Counted from the first letter of the stretch, positions 26,692-35,603 are shown. The stretch is DNA of 64,000 bases from Pelosinus fermentans JBW45 (GCF_000271665.2 NZ_CP010978.1:5166501-5230500), one strand, 5' to 3'. The notes: generated from the letters alone by a model not told the origin. Numbers and translations are program-made.

Positions 26692-26713
26692 TGTAACACT
26701 CCATTTTTTCCAG

Positions 26714-27439
26714 CTACTTCTTCTGCAAGGAAGAAAGGATTTCTACGACTTTATGAATTAAGGTTTTATTCAAATATTGACGATTTTTGCAGGTCAGAAT
26801 ATAATGATTCAATTGATTATCATGAAATAAAACGGGTACACTACTATTATGAGCCCTTACATGGACTGCTTCATTCGTGAATAAAACAATACCCTCGACC
26901 CATACATTAATCCCTTGTTCCTTTAAAAATTTAGACAGTTTATATACTTGCCCTTTCACCTGCTTTACAGGGTTGACCATTTTCTTAGAATATTTTCCGC
27001 CGCCCCGCCCTACTTTATGCTGCGTCCATTCCGCATCTTGTGCATCTCCTACAATGTGACCATTGTGATTTTTAACCTCTACTACATATACCCCTTTCAT
27101 ACCTACTATAATCAAGTCCGTTTCTTGACTATAATTTTGATACGAAATACTCACATTAGTAAAGACATGATAGTCCTCAGGAAGGTGCAGTGCTTCTACT
27201 AAGCCTATCGTTTCCCCTTTTGCACCAAAACGAAATATAACTCCGCGTCTAATATAATAACTGGATAAAACAATGGCAATGATCAGCGGCGCTAAATAAT
27301 ACCACTGATTTACCTGCAATTTATGCACAAAAATTAGATAAAAAGACATACACACAAGCACTAAAAGTACGATTCCTGCAAATAGACTTCGATTGGCCTT
27401 TCCGCTTAAATTATTTCTCCCCTTATGAAATTGAGCCAT
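26714..27439 (-). CDS. NERD-domain membrane protein
   Basis: 241 aa. Two N-terminal TM helices (about 17-38 and 47-63) precede a NERD domain (nuclease-related, PD-(D/E)XK-like): TDLIIVGMKGVYVVEVKNHNGHIVGD contains the D...E-x-K catalytic-type residues, followed by NPVKQVKGQVYKLSKFLKEQG. The NERD fold is predicted to act on nucleic acid, but most members are uncharacterised. I start at ATG 27437-27439 (GGGAG 8 nt upstream) rather than the GTG at 27502, which has no ribosome site. It probably shares a transcript with citXG; no functional link is evident. Confidence 0.82.
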   Translation of the reverse strand: MAQFHKGRNNLSGKANRSLFAGIVLLVLVCMSFYLIFVHKLQVNQWYYLAPLIIAIVLSSYYIRRGVIFRFGAKGETIGLVEALHLPEDYHVFTNVSISYQNYSQETDLIIVGMKGVYVVEVKNHNGHIVGDAQDAEWTQHKVGRGGGKYSKKMVNPVKQVKGQVYKLSKFLKEQGINVWVEGIVLFTNEAVHVRAHNSSVPVLFHDNQLNHYILTCKNRQYLNKTLIHKVVEILSSLQKK

Positions 27440-27586
27440 ACCTTTTACTCCCTTATGTTCTCTAGACTTTATCTCGTGATCCAAGTCACCAGATACGTTC
27501 ACCGTCGACTCTAATGACTTAACACTTCACCTCGGAGTCAACTCTTTCTCGTCCGTACAATCTATAAGGTTACTTATTCTGTTTAA

Positions 27587-27618
27587 ACCTAAAAAAACCT
27601 CCACGGCATCGGAGGTTT
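27587..27618 (-). terminator. Hairpin in the divergent gap
   Basis: AACCTCC and GGAGGTT flank an 8-nt loop; on the minus strand it is followed by seven T. It lies between the NERD gene (-) and the hydrolase gene (+), with no minus-strand gene just upstream of it, so it may block antisense readthrough. Confidence 0.5.
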
Positions 27619-27714
27619 TATTCTTTGGCATTCTTCTTAACAAAAATATCACGTCTATTATCTTATCATCTTCTACAATATAATTGATAGTATACATCAC
27701 TGGAGGCTGGCAAC

Positions 27715-28686
27715 ATGTATGAAGATACTGCATTAAAAGCATATAAACGCAAAATTCATTGGCAAGTGCTGTTAGTAATTATCATTGTTCTCGTCTTTGT
27801 CATAAATGTAGCTGGTTTATTCGCTGGTGCGGTTTTTTATAAAGAATTCTGCGTATTAAATACCCGCACCAGCTTAGAGAGATTCAATCCACTCAAATCT
27901 CGCTTACAAAGAGGTCTGCAAACAAAAAATTGGCACTCTACCAATATCCAGTCGCCTTTTGGCTATTACTTAAAAGGAACCTACTTACCTTATGCAGATC
28001 CTTCTAATAAGACGGTCATTATCGTACACGGCATTGCTGCCAACCGCTTAATGAGCTTATGGTATGTGAATATCTACCTGGATCAGGGCTACAATGTTTT
28101 AATCTATGACTCAAGAGCCCATGGCGAAAGCGGCGGAACCTCCACAACATGGGGATTCTATGAAAAATACGATCTTGAGGCATGGGTGAAATGGGTGGCC
28201 AGCGAGCATCCAAAGGGAGTCATTGGCGTACATGGAATCTCCATGGGAGCAGCGACAGCACTTATGCAAGCACAGCTCAATGAATCCTCTAAACAAGTAG
28301 ATTTTTATATTATTGACAGCGCTTATAGCAACTTAGAAGACTTGCTAACCAAACAAATTGGTGCCGCCGTAAATTCTCATAATCCCCTATGGATCAAAAC
28401 CTTATTAAAATATTCCAGCGCAGTGGCCTATATCCAAAATCGTTTTTTTTATGAAGATGTATCTCCGATCCACGCGGTTGAAACCGTCACTACACCCATC
28501 TTATATCTACATGGAGAGACAGATCCCCTTGTTCCTGTGAGTATGTCCCACCAATTATATGCCGCTACCAAAGGCTATCGCCAAATCCATACCTTCCCTG
28601 ACACAGGACATGCCATGGCTATTTTCGACAGCCAAGCCGAATACCGAAATGTCATTACCCATTTTATTGAAACAACGACAAAATAA
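27715..28686 (+). CDS. Membrane-anchored alpha/beta hydrolase
   Basis: 323 aa. An N-terminal TM anchor (residues 17-42) is followed by an alpha/beta-hydrolase domain on the outer face of the membrane: oxyanion region VIIVHGIAANR, nucleophile GISMG (near 180), an acid in HGETDPLVPV and His in DTGHAMAIF near the C-terminus. It resembles the YtaP/FrsA-like and BAAT-related esterase group; substrate unknown. TGGAGG lies upstream of the ATG and a TATAAT at about 27680 may be its -10. A family 2 repeat follows the stop codon. Confidence 0.85.
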   Translation: MYEDTALKAYKRKIHWQVLLVIIIVLVFVINVAGLFAGAVFYKEFCVLNTRTSLERFNPLKSRLQRGLQTKNWHSTNIQSPFGYYLKGTYLPYADPSNKTVIIVHGIAANRLMSLWYVNIYLDQGYNVLIYDSRAHGESGGTSTTWGFYEKYDLEAWVKWVASEHPKGVIGVHGISMGAATALMQAQLNESSKQVDFYIIDSAYSNLEDLLTKQIGAAVNSHNPLWIKTLLKYSSAVAYIQNRFFYEDVSPIHAVETVTTPILYLHGETDPLVPVSMSHQLYAATKGYRQIHTFPDTGHAMAIFDSQAEYRNVITHFIETTTK

Positions 28687-28738
28687 CAAATATGTGAAAA
28701 ACTCTACTCGTTTTTAAAAAAACATATAAAAACGTATT

Positions 28739-28806
28739 GAACTACAAAGACGCAAAGGACACAAAGTGGTCTATTTATAACTTATTTGTATCTCCTTTGT
28801 GGTTCA
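28739..28806. repeat. Dispersed ACAAAG-type repeat, family 2, copy 4
   Basis: GAACTACAAAGACGCAAAGGACACAAAG on the left and CTCCTTTGTGGTTC on the right; less perfect than the other copies. It lies just after the hydrolase gene. Confidence 0.6.
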
Positions 28807-28852
28807 TAAATTTTATGTTGTTCCACCTATAAAACTTATACTCTCTGTCTAT

Positions 28853-28879
28853 AAAAAAAGCCTCTAAAAGCTGAGGCTT
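28853..28879 (-). terminator. Terminator of the 44-aa membrane protein gene
   Basis: GAAGCCTC and GAGGCTT flank an 8-nt loop, followed on the minus strand by a T7 run immediately after the small gene's stop codon. Confidence 0.85.
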
Positions 28880-28883
28880 CTTT

Positions 28884-29018
28884 TTATTGTTTATCTAAGT
28901 GGTTTGCAATACGTCTTAATGATTTTGCAATATGGTATAGCAGATAGAAAAAGCCTCCCGCTGCAGCAACATGGGCTATGCCAAAAGCAATGCCAATTGC
29001 AGGATTTGAATGCATCAT
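28884..29018 (-). CDS. Small membrane protein (44 aa), unknown
   Basis: MMHSNPAIGIAFGIAHVAAA then GGFFYLLYHIAKSLRRIANHLDKQ: one or two short hydrophobic segments followed by a basic tail, so likely inserted in the membrane. GGAGGTGAAAAT gives an excellent ribosome site, and a terminator follows the stop codon directly, so this is a complete small transcription unit. The family is not recognised. The 29019-29246 gap upstream holds the dapB-like promoter on the other strand. Confidence 0.75.
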   Translation of the reverse strand: MMHSNPAIGIAFGIAHVAAAGGFFYLLYHIAKSLRRIANHLDKQ

Positions 29019-29182
29019 ATTTTCACCTCCATTCTTACTATACACTTATTATCACATACGCCAATGACAACAATATGACAATACTATCCCTTATAAGACA
29101 TACTAACATGCTTTTTTAAAACTTTTTGAATCTCGAAAATTATATCCATTTATTAACATTTGTAGAATTTAAAGTAAATTAT

Positions 29183-29211
29183 TTGACTAACTGACAACTT
29201 AATGTTATTAT
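29183..29211 (+). promoter_or_regulatory. Sigma-A promoter of the dapB-like gene
   Basis: TTGACT (29183-29188), 17 bp, TATTAT (29206-29211); predicted start near 29218, about 30 nt before the GTG start codon. Confidence 0.75.
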
Positions 29212-29246
29212 AGGATTGTTAGTATATTAAATGGGGGGCGAATAAG

Positions 29247-30065
29247 GTGAAAATCGCATTAGTAGGATTGGGTAGAACAGGGAAAGTTGTGGCAGAATAT
29301 CTTCTTTCGCAGAATGTGCTTAGCATGGTATTGTGTAGACCGAATAGTACTAATGCTAATAAGGATCTTGGGGAGATATTGGATCGTAACGATACAGGAA
29401 TTATGATTGAAACCAGCGATCATTTAGAAAGAAAACTATTTCAATATAAGCCAGATATTCTTATTGATTTTTCACGCGCAAGCTTTTTAACCGATAACAT
29501 TCACATCTTAGAAAAGTGCGGCGTAAGTGTAGTTACAGCAGTAACTGACTATGATTCTGCAGAATTGGAAAAAATAAAAAATGTAGCACAAAAAGGTAAT
29601 ATTGGAATTGTCCTGGCACCTAATATTACATATGGCGTTAATGTGTTAATGTTGATGACTGAAATAGCAGCGGAGTTAATGAACTCCTATGATTTTGAAA
29701 TTTATGAAGAACACCATAAACAGAAAAAAGACAGTCCATCAGGAACTGCCAAGAAAATTGCTTTGAAAATACAGGAGGGTCTGGATCGTAATGATGAGAT
29801 CCCCACTCATGCCGTTCGAGCAGGCGGTATTATTGGAAAGCATAAAGTTATCATCTGCGGTGAATATGATTCCATCGAAATCTCTCATCAATCCTACTCC
29901 AAAAAAGCCTTTGCCGAAGGCGCTTACAAAGTATCTCAATTTCTGATAGGAAAAACGGGTTTTTATGAAATGAGCGATGTTTTTGAACAAGAAAGAGAAC
30001 AGAGAAGACAAATCATAGCTGTACGCAAAATGATGGAAGATATGAATATTTTGAATTTAGCATAG
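29247..30065 (+). CDS. DapB-family dihydrodipicolinate reductase-like protein
   Basis: 272 aa. The NAD(P)-binding start IALVGLGRTGKVVAEYL deviates slightly from the usual GxxGRMG. The catalytic region EEHHKQKKDSPSGTAKKI (about 153-172) contains the His-His, the Lys and the PSGTA substrate loop typical of 4-hydroxy-tetrahydrodipicolinate reductase, an enzyme of lysine, diaminopimelate and spore dipicolinate synthesis. No other dap gene is adjacent, and the flanks are divergent from housekeeping DapB, so it may be a paralogue with a shifted role. GTG start with GGGGGG upstream. Confidence 0.8.
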   Translation: MKIALVGLGRTGKVVAEYLLSQNVLSMVLCRPNSTNANKDLGEILDRNDTGIMIETSDHLERKLFQYKPDILIDFSRASFLTDNIHILEKCGVSVVTAVTDYDSAELEKIKNVAQKGNIGIVLAPNITYGVNVLMLMTEIAAELMNSYDFEIYEEHHKQKKDSPSGTAKKIALKIQEGLDRNDEIPTHAVRAGGIIGKHKVIICGEYDSIEISHQSYSKKAFAEGAYKVSQFLIGKTGFYEMSDVFEQEREQRRQIIAVRKMMEDMNILNLA

Positions 30066-30080
30066 AAAATCTGCTATAAT
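30051..30080 (+). promoter_or_regulatory. Sigma-A promoter of the 35-aa gene
   Basis: TTGAAT (30051-30056), 18 bp, TATAAT (30075-30080). It overlaps the end of the dapB-like gene, giving the small gene its own promoter. Confidence 0.7.
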
Positions 30081-30113
30081 GTCGTAGTAGATCGATTCTA
30101 TGGAGGTGATTGT

Positions 30114-30221
30114 ATGGGAAAAGTATCCCCTAAAAGCAGTTATAAGAACATTAAAACGGCAGAGAAAAGTACAAAGTTCTTCATTGACAAACAGGCACCT
30201 AAAAAGCCAGTAAAAAAATAA
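30114..30221 (+). CDS. Small basic hypothetical protein (35 aa)
   Basis: MGKVSPKSSYKNIKTAEKST then KFFIDKQAPKKPVKK: Lys-rich, no TM segment. It has a strong ribosome site (GGAGGTGATTGT), its own promoter and a perfect palindromic terminator. It resembles small basic proteins seen in spore formers, but I cannot name a family; it might bind nucleic acid. Confidence 0.65.
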   Translation: MGKVSPKSSYKNIKTAEKSTKFFIDKQAPKKPVKK

Positions 30222-30261
30222 TAAGATCGTAGAACCTACCTTTTTAGGCCAGGTATTGCTT

Positions 30262-30309
30262 AAAAAGCTCCTGTAAAAATTCGTATACGAATTTTTACAG
30301 GAGCTTTTT
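30262..30309. terminator. 48-nt perfect palindromic terminator
   Basis: 30262-30285 is fully complementary to 30286-30309, with A5 at one end and T-rich at the other: a very strong bidirectional hairpin between the 35-aa gene (+) and the aldo/keto reductase gene (-). No gene is seen in the remaining 30310-30468. Confidence 0.9.
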
Positions 30310-30468
30310 TTTGCAATCTTGGTGGTATGTAGTTGATTCTGATTTTGCTTCAGAGAAGCTGGATTCAAAACTAATATCTCCTTATCCTTGATATAATTGA
30401 CTACTTCTATATTATATATTGTAGAATTTCACATATCTTAAATAATGAGGTTGTTTATTGCTGTCGCT

Positions 30469-31455
30469 CTATTCTTCTATTCCTATCATGCCTGCTGGAG
30501 TATAACGTTCCCCCACAATTGTATACTGAGCGATGATAGATTCAATATGATTTAGATCTTCCCTGCTTAATTCTACTTTTGTTGCTTTTATATTCTCCAG
30601 CAAATATTTCAGCCTCTTCGTACCAGGAATGGGAATCACATCCTCACCTTTAGCGAGAACCCAAGCTAACGACAATTGAGCTCCAGTAATTCCTTTGTCT
30701 TGTGCAATGTTTCCAATCGCCTCTGCGAATTTCTGATTACTGCACAATGCCTCCCCCTGTAAGCGCGGTAAACTCTTACGAAAATCCCCCTCTTGACTTA
30801 GAACCTCCGAACTGAGTTGGCCACTCAACAGTCCACGGCTTAAGGGACTATAGGCAACAAGTCCAATGCCTAACTCTCGCAAAGTTGGCAACACACTTGT
30901 TTCCACATTCCGTGTCAAAAGAGAAAACTCGGATTGAACAGCGGATAAGGGATGTACTCGATGAGCTCGGCGAATTGTATCAGATGAAGCTTCTGAAATT
31001 CCAATATAGCGAACTTTCCCTTCCTTGATCAGATCTGCCATAGCTCCGATGGTGTCCTCAATGGGAGTATTGTGGTCCACCCGATGTATATAATATAAAT
31101 CAATGACTTCACGATTTAATCTTCGCAAACTGGCCTCAGCAGCCTGCTTAACATATTGGGGACTGCCATCAATTCTTCGTTCATAGGCTCCCGGCTCCCT
31201 TACAATGCCAAATTTAGTAGCGACAAATGCCTCACCGCGCCACCTCTTTAGTACCGATCCTATAAGCTCTTCATTATGACCATACCCATACGTATCAGCA
31301 GTATCTAAAAAGGTTATTCCCGACTCAAGGGCTGCTTGAATCGTATTTTGCGATTCTTGATAATCTGCCTTGCCATAAAACTCACTCATACCCATACAAC
31401 CCAATCCAATGGCTGATATTTCTGGTCCGTTTTTTCCTAGTAGTCTTTTCTTCAT
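30469..31455 (-). CDS. Aldo/keto reductase
   Basis: NAD(P)H-dependent carbonyl reductase with a TIM-barrel fold, 328 aa. The catalytic tetrad is recognisable: Asp and Tyr in [13 protein letters not shown], Lys in FVATKFG, and His in DLYYIHRVD. Cofactor-site residues [15 protein letters not shown] and PIPGTKR fit the AKR13-like stress/detoxification group. The ATG at 31453-31455 has GGGAG upstream; the ATG nine codons earlier is less likely. It has its own promoter, arranged back to back with the MerR gene promoter. Physiological substrate unknown. Confidence 0.93.
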   Translation of the reverse strand: MKKRLLGKNGPEISAIGLGCMGMSEFYGKADYQESQNTIQAALESGITFLDTADTYGYGHNEELIGSVLKRWRGEAFVATKFGIVREPGAYERRIDGSPQYVKQAAEASLRRLNREVIDLYYIHRVDHNTPIEDTIGAMADLIKEGKVRYIGISEASSDTIRRAHRVHPLSAVQSEFSLLTRNVETSVLPTLRELGIGLVAYSPLSRGLLSGQLSSEVLSQEGDFRKSLPRLQGEALCSNQKFAEAIGNIAQDKGITGAQLSLAWVLAKGEDVIPIPGTKRLKYLLENIKATKVELSREDLNHIESIIAQYTIVGERYTPAGMIGIEE

Positions 31456-31517
31456 TCTTTCTAACTCCCTCTGCTCATTCATTTTTCTTACTCATTGGTG
31501 TTGTATCACTCGGTAGT

Positions 31518-31546
31518 ATTGTAATTTTATTTTACATCTTTGTCAA
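31518..31546 (-). promoter_or_regulatory. Sigma-A promoter of the aldo/keto reductase gene
   Basis: The minus strand has TTGACA (31541-31546), 17 bp and TACAAT (31518-31523). It is divergent from the MerR promoter, with the two -35 boxes only 14 bp apart, so a shared regulator is possible. Confidence 0.75.
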
Positions 31547-31560
31547 TATATCTTACATTG

Positions 31561-31589
31561 TTGTTACTATTACCTATAAAGTATATAAT
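31561..31589 (+). promoter_or_regulatory. Sigma-A promoter of the MerR gene
   Basis: TTGTTA (31561-31566), 17 bp, TATAAT (31584-31589). The predicted leader is about 105 nt before the MerR start codon. Confidence 0.7.
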
Positions 31590-31701
31590 AAGACATAAAA
31601 GAAATGTCCTATCAGGACGCAGCGTTTTAAAATCCTGTTTTATAAGGAATACAAAGAACAAGTCTCATCATAAGACAAAATTTAGCTAAAGGATGAACAT
31701 A

Positions 31702-32214
31702 ATGCCAAAACACAATTTATCCGTATCTACCATACTCGATATCCCTCTCCTGTCGCGAATTATTGTAGGAATTGGCGAAGTGTCAAACATCACAGGTGTT
31801 TCAGCCAGACAGCTTCGTTATTGGGAATCCAAAGGAATCATCAGCTCTATAGGAGACAATGCTGGCACCAATCGGAAATATGACTATACCAATATTGAAA
31901 AAATTATTTTAATTAAAGACTTTCTAGATCAAGGCTTTACCCTGGAAGCATCCGCCAAGCGACTGGAAGAACGTATCCTGCGCCTTAATGAAGCAATTGT
32001 TCAATTAGCCAATCAGCATAACACCCCCATACAAGAATCGGTAGAATCCATCGAGGATACGAACGAGCCTTATCATCTCCTTGATGGTGAGCCATATCGT
32101 CTTTTGGGATATGCTACCCACAGTGTAACAAAGGAAAAGTTAGAAATTTACTTACCTTCTGATAAAAACCAAGAGAAACTACTGGCAAAGCCTCTAGAGG
32201 AAGAACATCATTGA
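31702..32214 (+). CDS. MerR-family transcriptional regulator
   Basis: 170 aa. The winged helix begins after an N-terminal extension of about 20 residues: IGEVSNITGVSARQLRYWESKGIISS, then NRKYDYTNIEKIILIKDFLDQG, and a coiled-coil dimerisation helix near residues 75-105. The C-terminal part is Glu-rich with no Cys-type metal site, so it is not a classical metal sensor. The ATG at 31702 fits the AAAGGATG site better than the ATG three codons earlier. It lies 53 bp upstream of the aas-lplT pair and probably regulates it, or the divergent aldo/keto reductase gene. Confidence 0.85.
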   Translation: MPKHNLSVSTILDIPLLSRIIVGIGEVSNITGVSARQLRYWESKGIISSIGDNAGTNRKYDYTNIEKIILIKDFLDQGFTLEASAKRLEERILRLNEAIVQLANQHNTPIQESVESIEDTNEPYHLLDGEPYRLLGYATHSVTKEKLEIYLPSDKNQEKLLAKPLEEEHH

Positions 32215-32267
32215 ATATTCACTACTGATGTTAGATCGACTAAACAATAGGATGAGGGAGTAAAACA

Positions 32268-34391
32268 ATGCTGAGATATTTGTTGAGAATTCTACTTCGC
32301 TTACTCTTTAAAGCAAAAGTAATCGGCTTTAAGGAGATGCGTTTTGACGGTCCTACGATTGTATTACCCAATCATGTATCCTTTTTAGATGCAGTATTCT
32401 TATATGCCTATTTACCCAGTACTATTTGCTATGTAATTAATACAGATATTGCGGAAAAACTGCGCTTTTATCTCCAATTTATTAATCATATTAAAATTGA
32501 TCCTTTAAACCCTTACTCATTAAAGAAAATCCTGGCCTTATTAAAAGCAGGAAAACCCTTAGTCATCTTCCCAGAAGGACGTATTACCCGTACGGGAAGT
32601 TTAATGAAGATCTATAGCGGCATCGGATTTATTGCCTTTCGGACCAATGCAGCAATTTATCCAGTGATCTTCTCAGGGTTAGAGTATTCCAAATTCTCAC
32701 GAATTCAAGATAAAGTACGCTCAATATGGTTCCCAGAAGTAATGATGTATGCTGACAAAGTTATTCATCTGGAATCCGGCGGGAGTAAAAGCATCAGACT
32801 GCAGAAAAGAGAAATTGGTGACAAAATTCGTACGATTTTGGAAAACACCATGTTCAAAGCTAAAGAATATACGCAGATTAAAATCAATTTATTTAATGAG
32901 TTATTGCTGGCGGGCAAGACTCACGGCATGAGTAAGATGATGGCAGAGGATAGCAGCGGTAAGATTACCTATCGTAAAACGATTATTAGCAGCTATGTCT
33001 TGGCAAGTGCATTTCGTACAGTTCTTGTATCAGACGAAAGGGTTGGAGTCTTATTACCCAATTCCATCGGCCATGTCGTTACGCTGTTTGCCTTATTTTA
33101 CGTAAATAAAACGCCTGCGATTCTAAACTTTAGCGCAGGTATACAAAACAATTTAGACTGTGGAGAAACAGCGGGAATCAAAACCATACTTACCTCTCGT
33201 ACCTTTGTGGAAAAAGCTAATTTTCAATCCTATGTCAGCCAATTGGCTGCTAAATTTACCATCCTTTATCTCGAGGATTTGAAAAGTACCCTATCGGGTA
33301 CTGATAAACTATCAGGCTTGTTCAGCTACTTTGTAAGAAAAAAAGCATCTCCCATTGGCAATAGAGAAATCATACTCTTTACCAGCGGCAGTGAAAGCAA
33401 GCCCAAAGGGGTTGTATTGGCCCATTCCAGTATCCGGGCTAACATTCATCAAATTTCTTGCGTAATCGATTATACCCACCGAGATAAAATGCTAAATGCT
33501 CTGCCTATGTTTCACTCTTTTGGTCTGACGGCAGGAACGCTGCTGCCCATTATGGAAGGAATGGAAGTATTCTTGTACCCCAGTCCCCTGCACTATAAAA
33601 TTATTCCCGAAATTGCCTATGATCGAAATGTTACTATCTTGTTAGGAACGCCAACCTTTCTGATGGGATATGGGAGATATGCTCATAACTATGACTTTTA
33701 TAATGTACGATTTGTTTTGGCCGGCGGCGAAAAATTAAAAGATGATGTGCGCAATCTTTGGAATGAGAAATTTGGCATACGTCTTTTTGAAGGCTACGGA
33801 ACCACAGAAATGTCCCCGGTACTCAGTTTCAACACGCCTATGTTTAATCGCCGCGGAACTGTCGGTAAATTTCTTCCAGGCATTGAATGGCGATTGGAAG
33901 CCGTAGAAGGCATCGAGGAAGGTGGAAACCTCTTCGTAAAAGGACCAAATGCCATGAAAGGCTACCTATTGCATGGCAAAGGCTTTATACCTTCAGAAAA
34001 ATGGTATAATTGCGGCGATGTCGTTGCCATTGATAAAGAAGGTTTTATTACCATAAAATCACGCTTAAAACGCTTCGCGAAAATTTCCGGCGAGATGATT
34101 AGCTTGGATGCTGTTGAAAAAGTTGCCGAAAGCTGCTTTGCTACTGATAAAAATGCAGCAATCAATATTTCAGATACAAAAAAAGGTGAAAAGATCATTT
34201 TGTACACACTCCATAAAGATGCGACTAAACAGCTGCTGCGAGAATACATCAGCCAGAGCGGACAAAGCATGCTCGTTATGCCAACCTCATTGCGAATTGT
34301 CGATACCTTACCCTTACTAGGGAGCGGCAAGATTGACTATGTAACCCTAAAAGAAATGGCCGCAAAGGAGCTGGAAAACGGTGCGTCTTAA
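32268..34391 (+). CDS. aas: Aas-type lysophospholipid acyltransferase / acyl-ACP synthetase
   Basis: 707-aa bifunctional membrane enzyme. The N-terminal PlsC domain has HxxxxD in NHVSFLDA (about 35-42) and FPEGRITRTG; the C-terminal AMP-binding domain has LFTSGSESKPKGV (about 369-381), YGTTEMSPV and NCGDVVAIDKEGFITIKSR. In E. coli, Aas (719 aa) re-acylates lysophosphatidylethanolamine brought in by LplT. The same domain order, similar length and an adjoining lplT make the assignment strong. GGGAG precedes the ATG. It overlaps the start of lplT by 11 bp, so the two are translationally coupled. Confidence 0.93.
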   Translation: MLRYLLRILLRLLFKAKVIGFKEMRFDGPTIVLPNHVSFLDAVFLYAYLPSTICYVINTDIAEKLRFYLQFINHIKIDPLNPYSLKKILALLKAGKPLVIFPEGRITRTGSLMKIYSGIGFIAFRTNAAIYPVIFSGLEYSKFSRIQDKVRSIWFPEVMMYADKVIHLESGGSKSIRLQKREIGDKIRTILENTMFKAKEYTQIKINLFNELLLAGKTHGMSKMMAEDSSGKITYRKTIISSYVLASAFRTVLVSDERVGVLLPNSIGHVVTLFALFYVNKTPAILNFSAGIQNNLDCGETAGIKTILTSRTFVEKANFQSYVSQLAAKFTILYLEDLKSTLSGTDKLSGLFSYFVRKKASPIGNREIILFTSGSESKPKGVVLAHSSIRANIHQISCVIDYTHRDKMLNALPMFHSFGLTAGTLLPIMEGMEVFLYPSPLHYKIIPEIAYDRNVTILLGTPTFLMGYGRYAHNYDFYNVRFVLAGGEKLKDDVRNLWNEKFGIRLFEGYGTTEMSPVLSFNTPMFNRRGTVGKFLPGIEWRLEAVEGIEEGGNLFVKGPNAMKGYLLHGKGFIPSEKWYNCGDVVAIDKEGFITIKSRLKRFAKISGEMISLDAVEKVAESCFATDKNAAINISDTKKGEKIILYTLHKDATKQLLREYISQSGQSMLVMPTSLRIVDTLPLLGSGKIDYVTLKEMAAKELENGAS

Positions 34392-35556
34392 ACCTTCGCC
34401 CCTCAACGCCCTATTCTTAGCTCAATTTATATCTGCCTTTGTTGATAACATGATCTTATTCATTGCCTTGGGGATTATCCATAGAGATGGTTATCCTGGC
34501 TATTATCTGCCTCTTGTACAAAGCACTTTTTTATTATCTTTTATTGTTTTATCTCCCTGGGTTGGCAGGTTTGCGGATAAGAAAGCAAAATCTCAAGTAC
34601 TAATGGTGGGCAACGTCATAAAAACATTGGGAATACTCCTTCTTCTTGCAAAATGCGACCCCGCATTGAGCTACGGCGTGGTAGGTATCGGTGCTGTCAT
34701 TTATAGTCCCGCGAAGTATGGTATCCTGCCCTTTCTGGCAAGAGGAGAAGATGCCCTCCTGCGGGCAAACTCCAGCTTAGAAAGCTACACCATAGTAGCC
34801 ATTCTCACCGGTTCTGTTGCAGGTGGTTATTTATCCGATATATCCATTGTGCTGTCATTGATAGCCTGTATCGTGCTTTATGTCATATCCATTGGCGTGA
34901 ATACTCTGATACCAAAAGATCCCGGTAATAGAGGCATTCAATATCGTAACGCGATTATAGAATTTGCTAGCGATGCAGCAACCCTGTTTCACAATAAACA
35001 AAGCCATTTTTCCCTGATCGGTACCGGCTCATTTTGGATGGCATCTGCTGTCCTTAGGATGATTATTTTTGCATGGGTGCCCCTAACTCTTGGCATTCGC
35101 AGCGGGGTAGATATTAGCATGATTATTGCCGTTACCGGCATTGGCATAGCCATAGGGGCAGTCATTACTCCCTATCTCATTACCGTGAGAGATTATCAGC
35201 GCACTGCATGGTATGGTTTGGGTATGGGAATTTGCATCCTAGCATTCTTATGGGTTACGACCTTACCCATCGCCATTATCCTTTTACTCTTAATCGGCTG
35301 TATGGGAGGTATCTTTATCGTTCCTATGAATGCGTGTCTGCAACATGTCGGTCATCAAACCATAGGAGCAGGCAAGACCATTGCCATCCAAAATTTTGTG
35401 GAAAATAGTTTTATGTTTCTCGGGGTAGGGGCCTATACTCTTGCTTTTAAATTAGGCATATCTATTTATACCTCACTGGCTGCTGCTGGTATAGTCTTAC
35501 TAGCCTTTGTTGCCTACTTGCTTGTGCTAACCTATAAAAGAATAGAAACCACCTAA
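34381..35556 (+). CDS. lplT: Lysophospholipid transporter LplT (MFS)
   Basis: 391-aa major facilitator protein with about 12 TM helices that flips lysophospholipids to the inner leaflet for re-acylation by Aas. Family-like features: FISAFVDNMILFIAL, GRFADKKAKSQVLMVGN (the MFS A-motif), YSPAKYGILP, ANSSLESYTIVAILTGSVAGG. E. coli LplT is 397 aa. GTG start with AAGGAG upstream, overlapping aas. In a diderm spore former this pair recycles lysolipids that appear in the envelope. Confidence 0.92.
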   Translation: MRLKPSPLNALFLAQFISAFVDNMILFIALGIIHRDGYPGYYLPLVQSTFLLSFIVLSPWVGRFADKKAKSQVLMVGNVIKTLGILLLLAKCDPALSYGVVGIGAVIYSPAKYGILPFLARGEDALLRANSSLESYTIVAILTGSVAGGYLSDISIVLSLIACIVLYVISIGVNTLIPKDPGNRGIQYRNAIIEFASDAATLFHNKQSHFSLIGTGSFWMASAVLRMIIFAWVPLTLGIRSGVDISMIIAVTGIGIAIGAVITPYLITVRDYQRTAWYGLGMGICILAFLWVTTLPIAIILLLLIGCMGGIFIVPMNACLQHVGHQTIGAGKTIAIQNFVENSFMFLGVGAYTLAFKLGISIYTSLAAAGIVLLAFVAYLLVLTYKRIETT

Positions 35557-35603
35557 AAAAGATCGAGCCCTCCGTATCTAGTATTCGGAGGGCTCGATCT
35601 TTT
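35557..35603 (+). terminator. Terminator of aas-lplT
   Basis: A perfect 18-bp stem (35557-35574 with 35586-35603) ending in TTTT, directly after the lplT stop codon. Confidence 0.92.

Noticed and set aside
27527-27742. 71-aa minus-strand ORF
   Set aside because: It runs through a hairpin with a T-run, overlaps the start of the hydrolase gene and has no good ribosome site.
28904-29119. 71-aa plus-strand ORF
   Set aside because: Antisense to the better supported 44-aa gene and lacks a ribosome site.
29019-29246. Lysine riboswitch upstream of the dapB-like gene
   Set aside because: The promoter leaves a leader of only about 30 nt, far too short for that riboswitch.
30057-30368. 103-aa minus-strand ORF
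   Set aside because: Crosses the 48-nt palindromic terminator and is antisense to the 35-aa gene.
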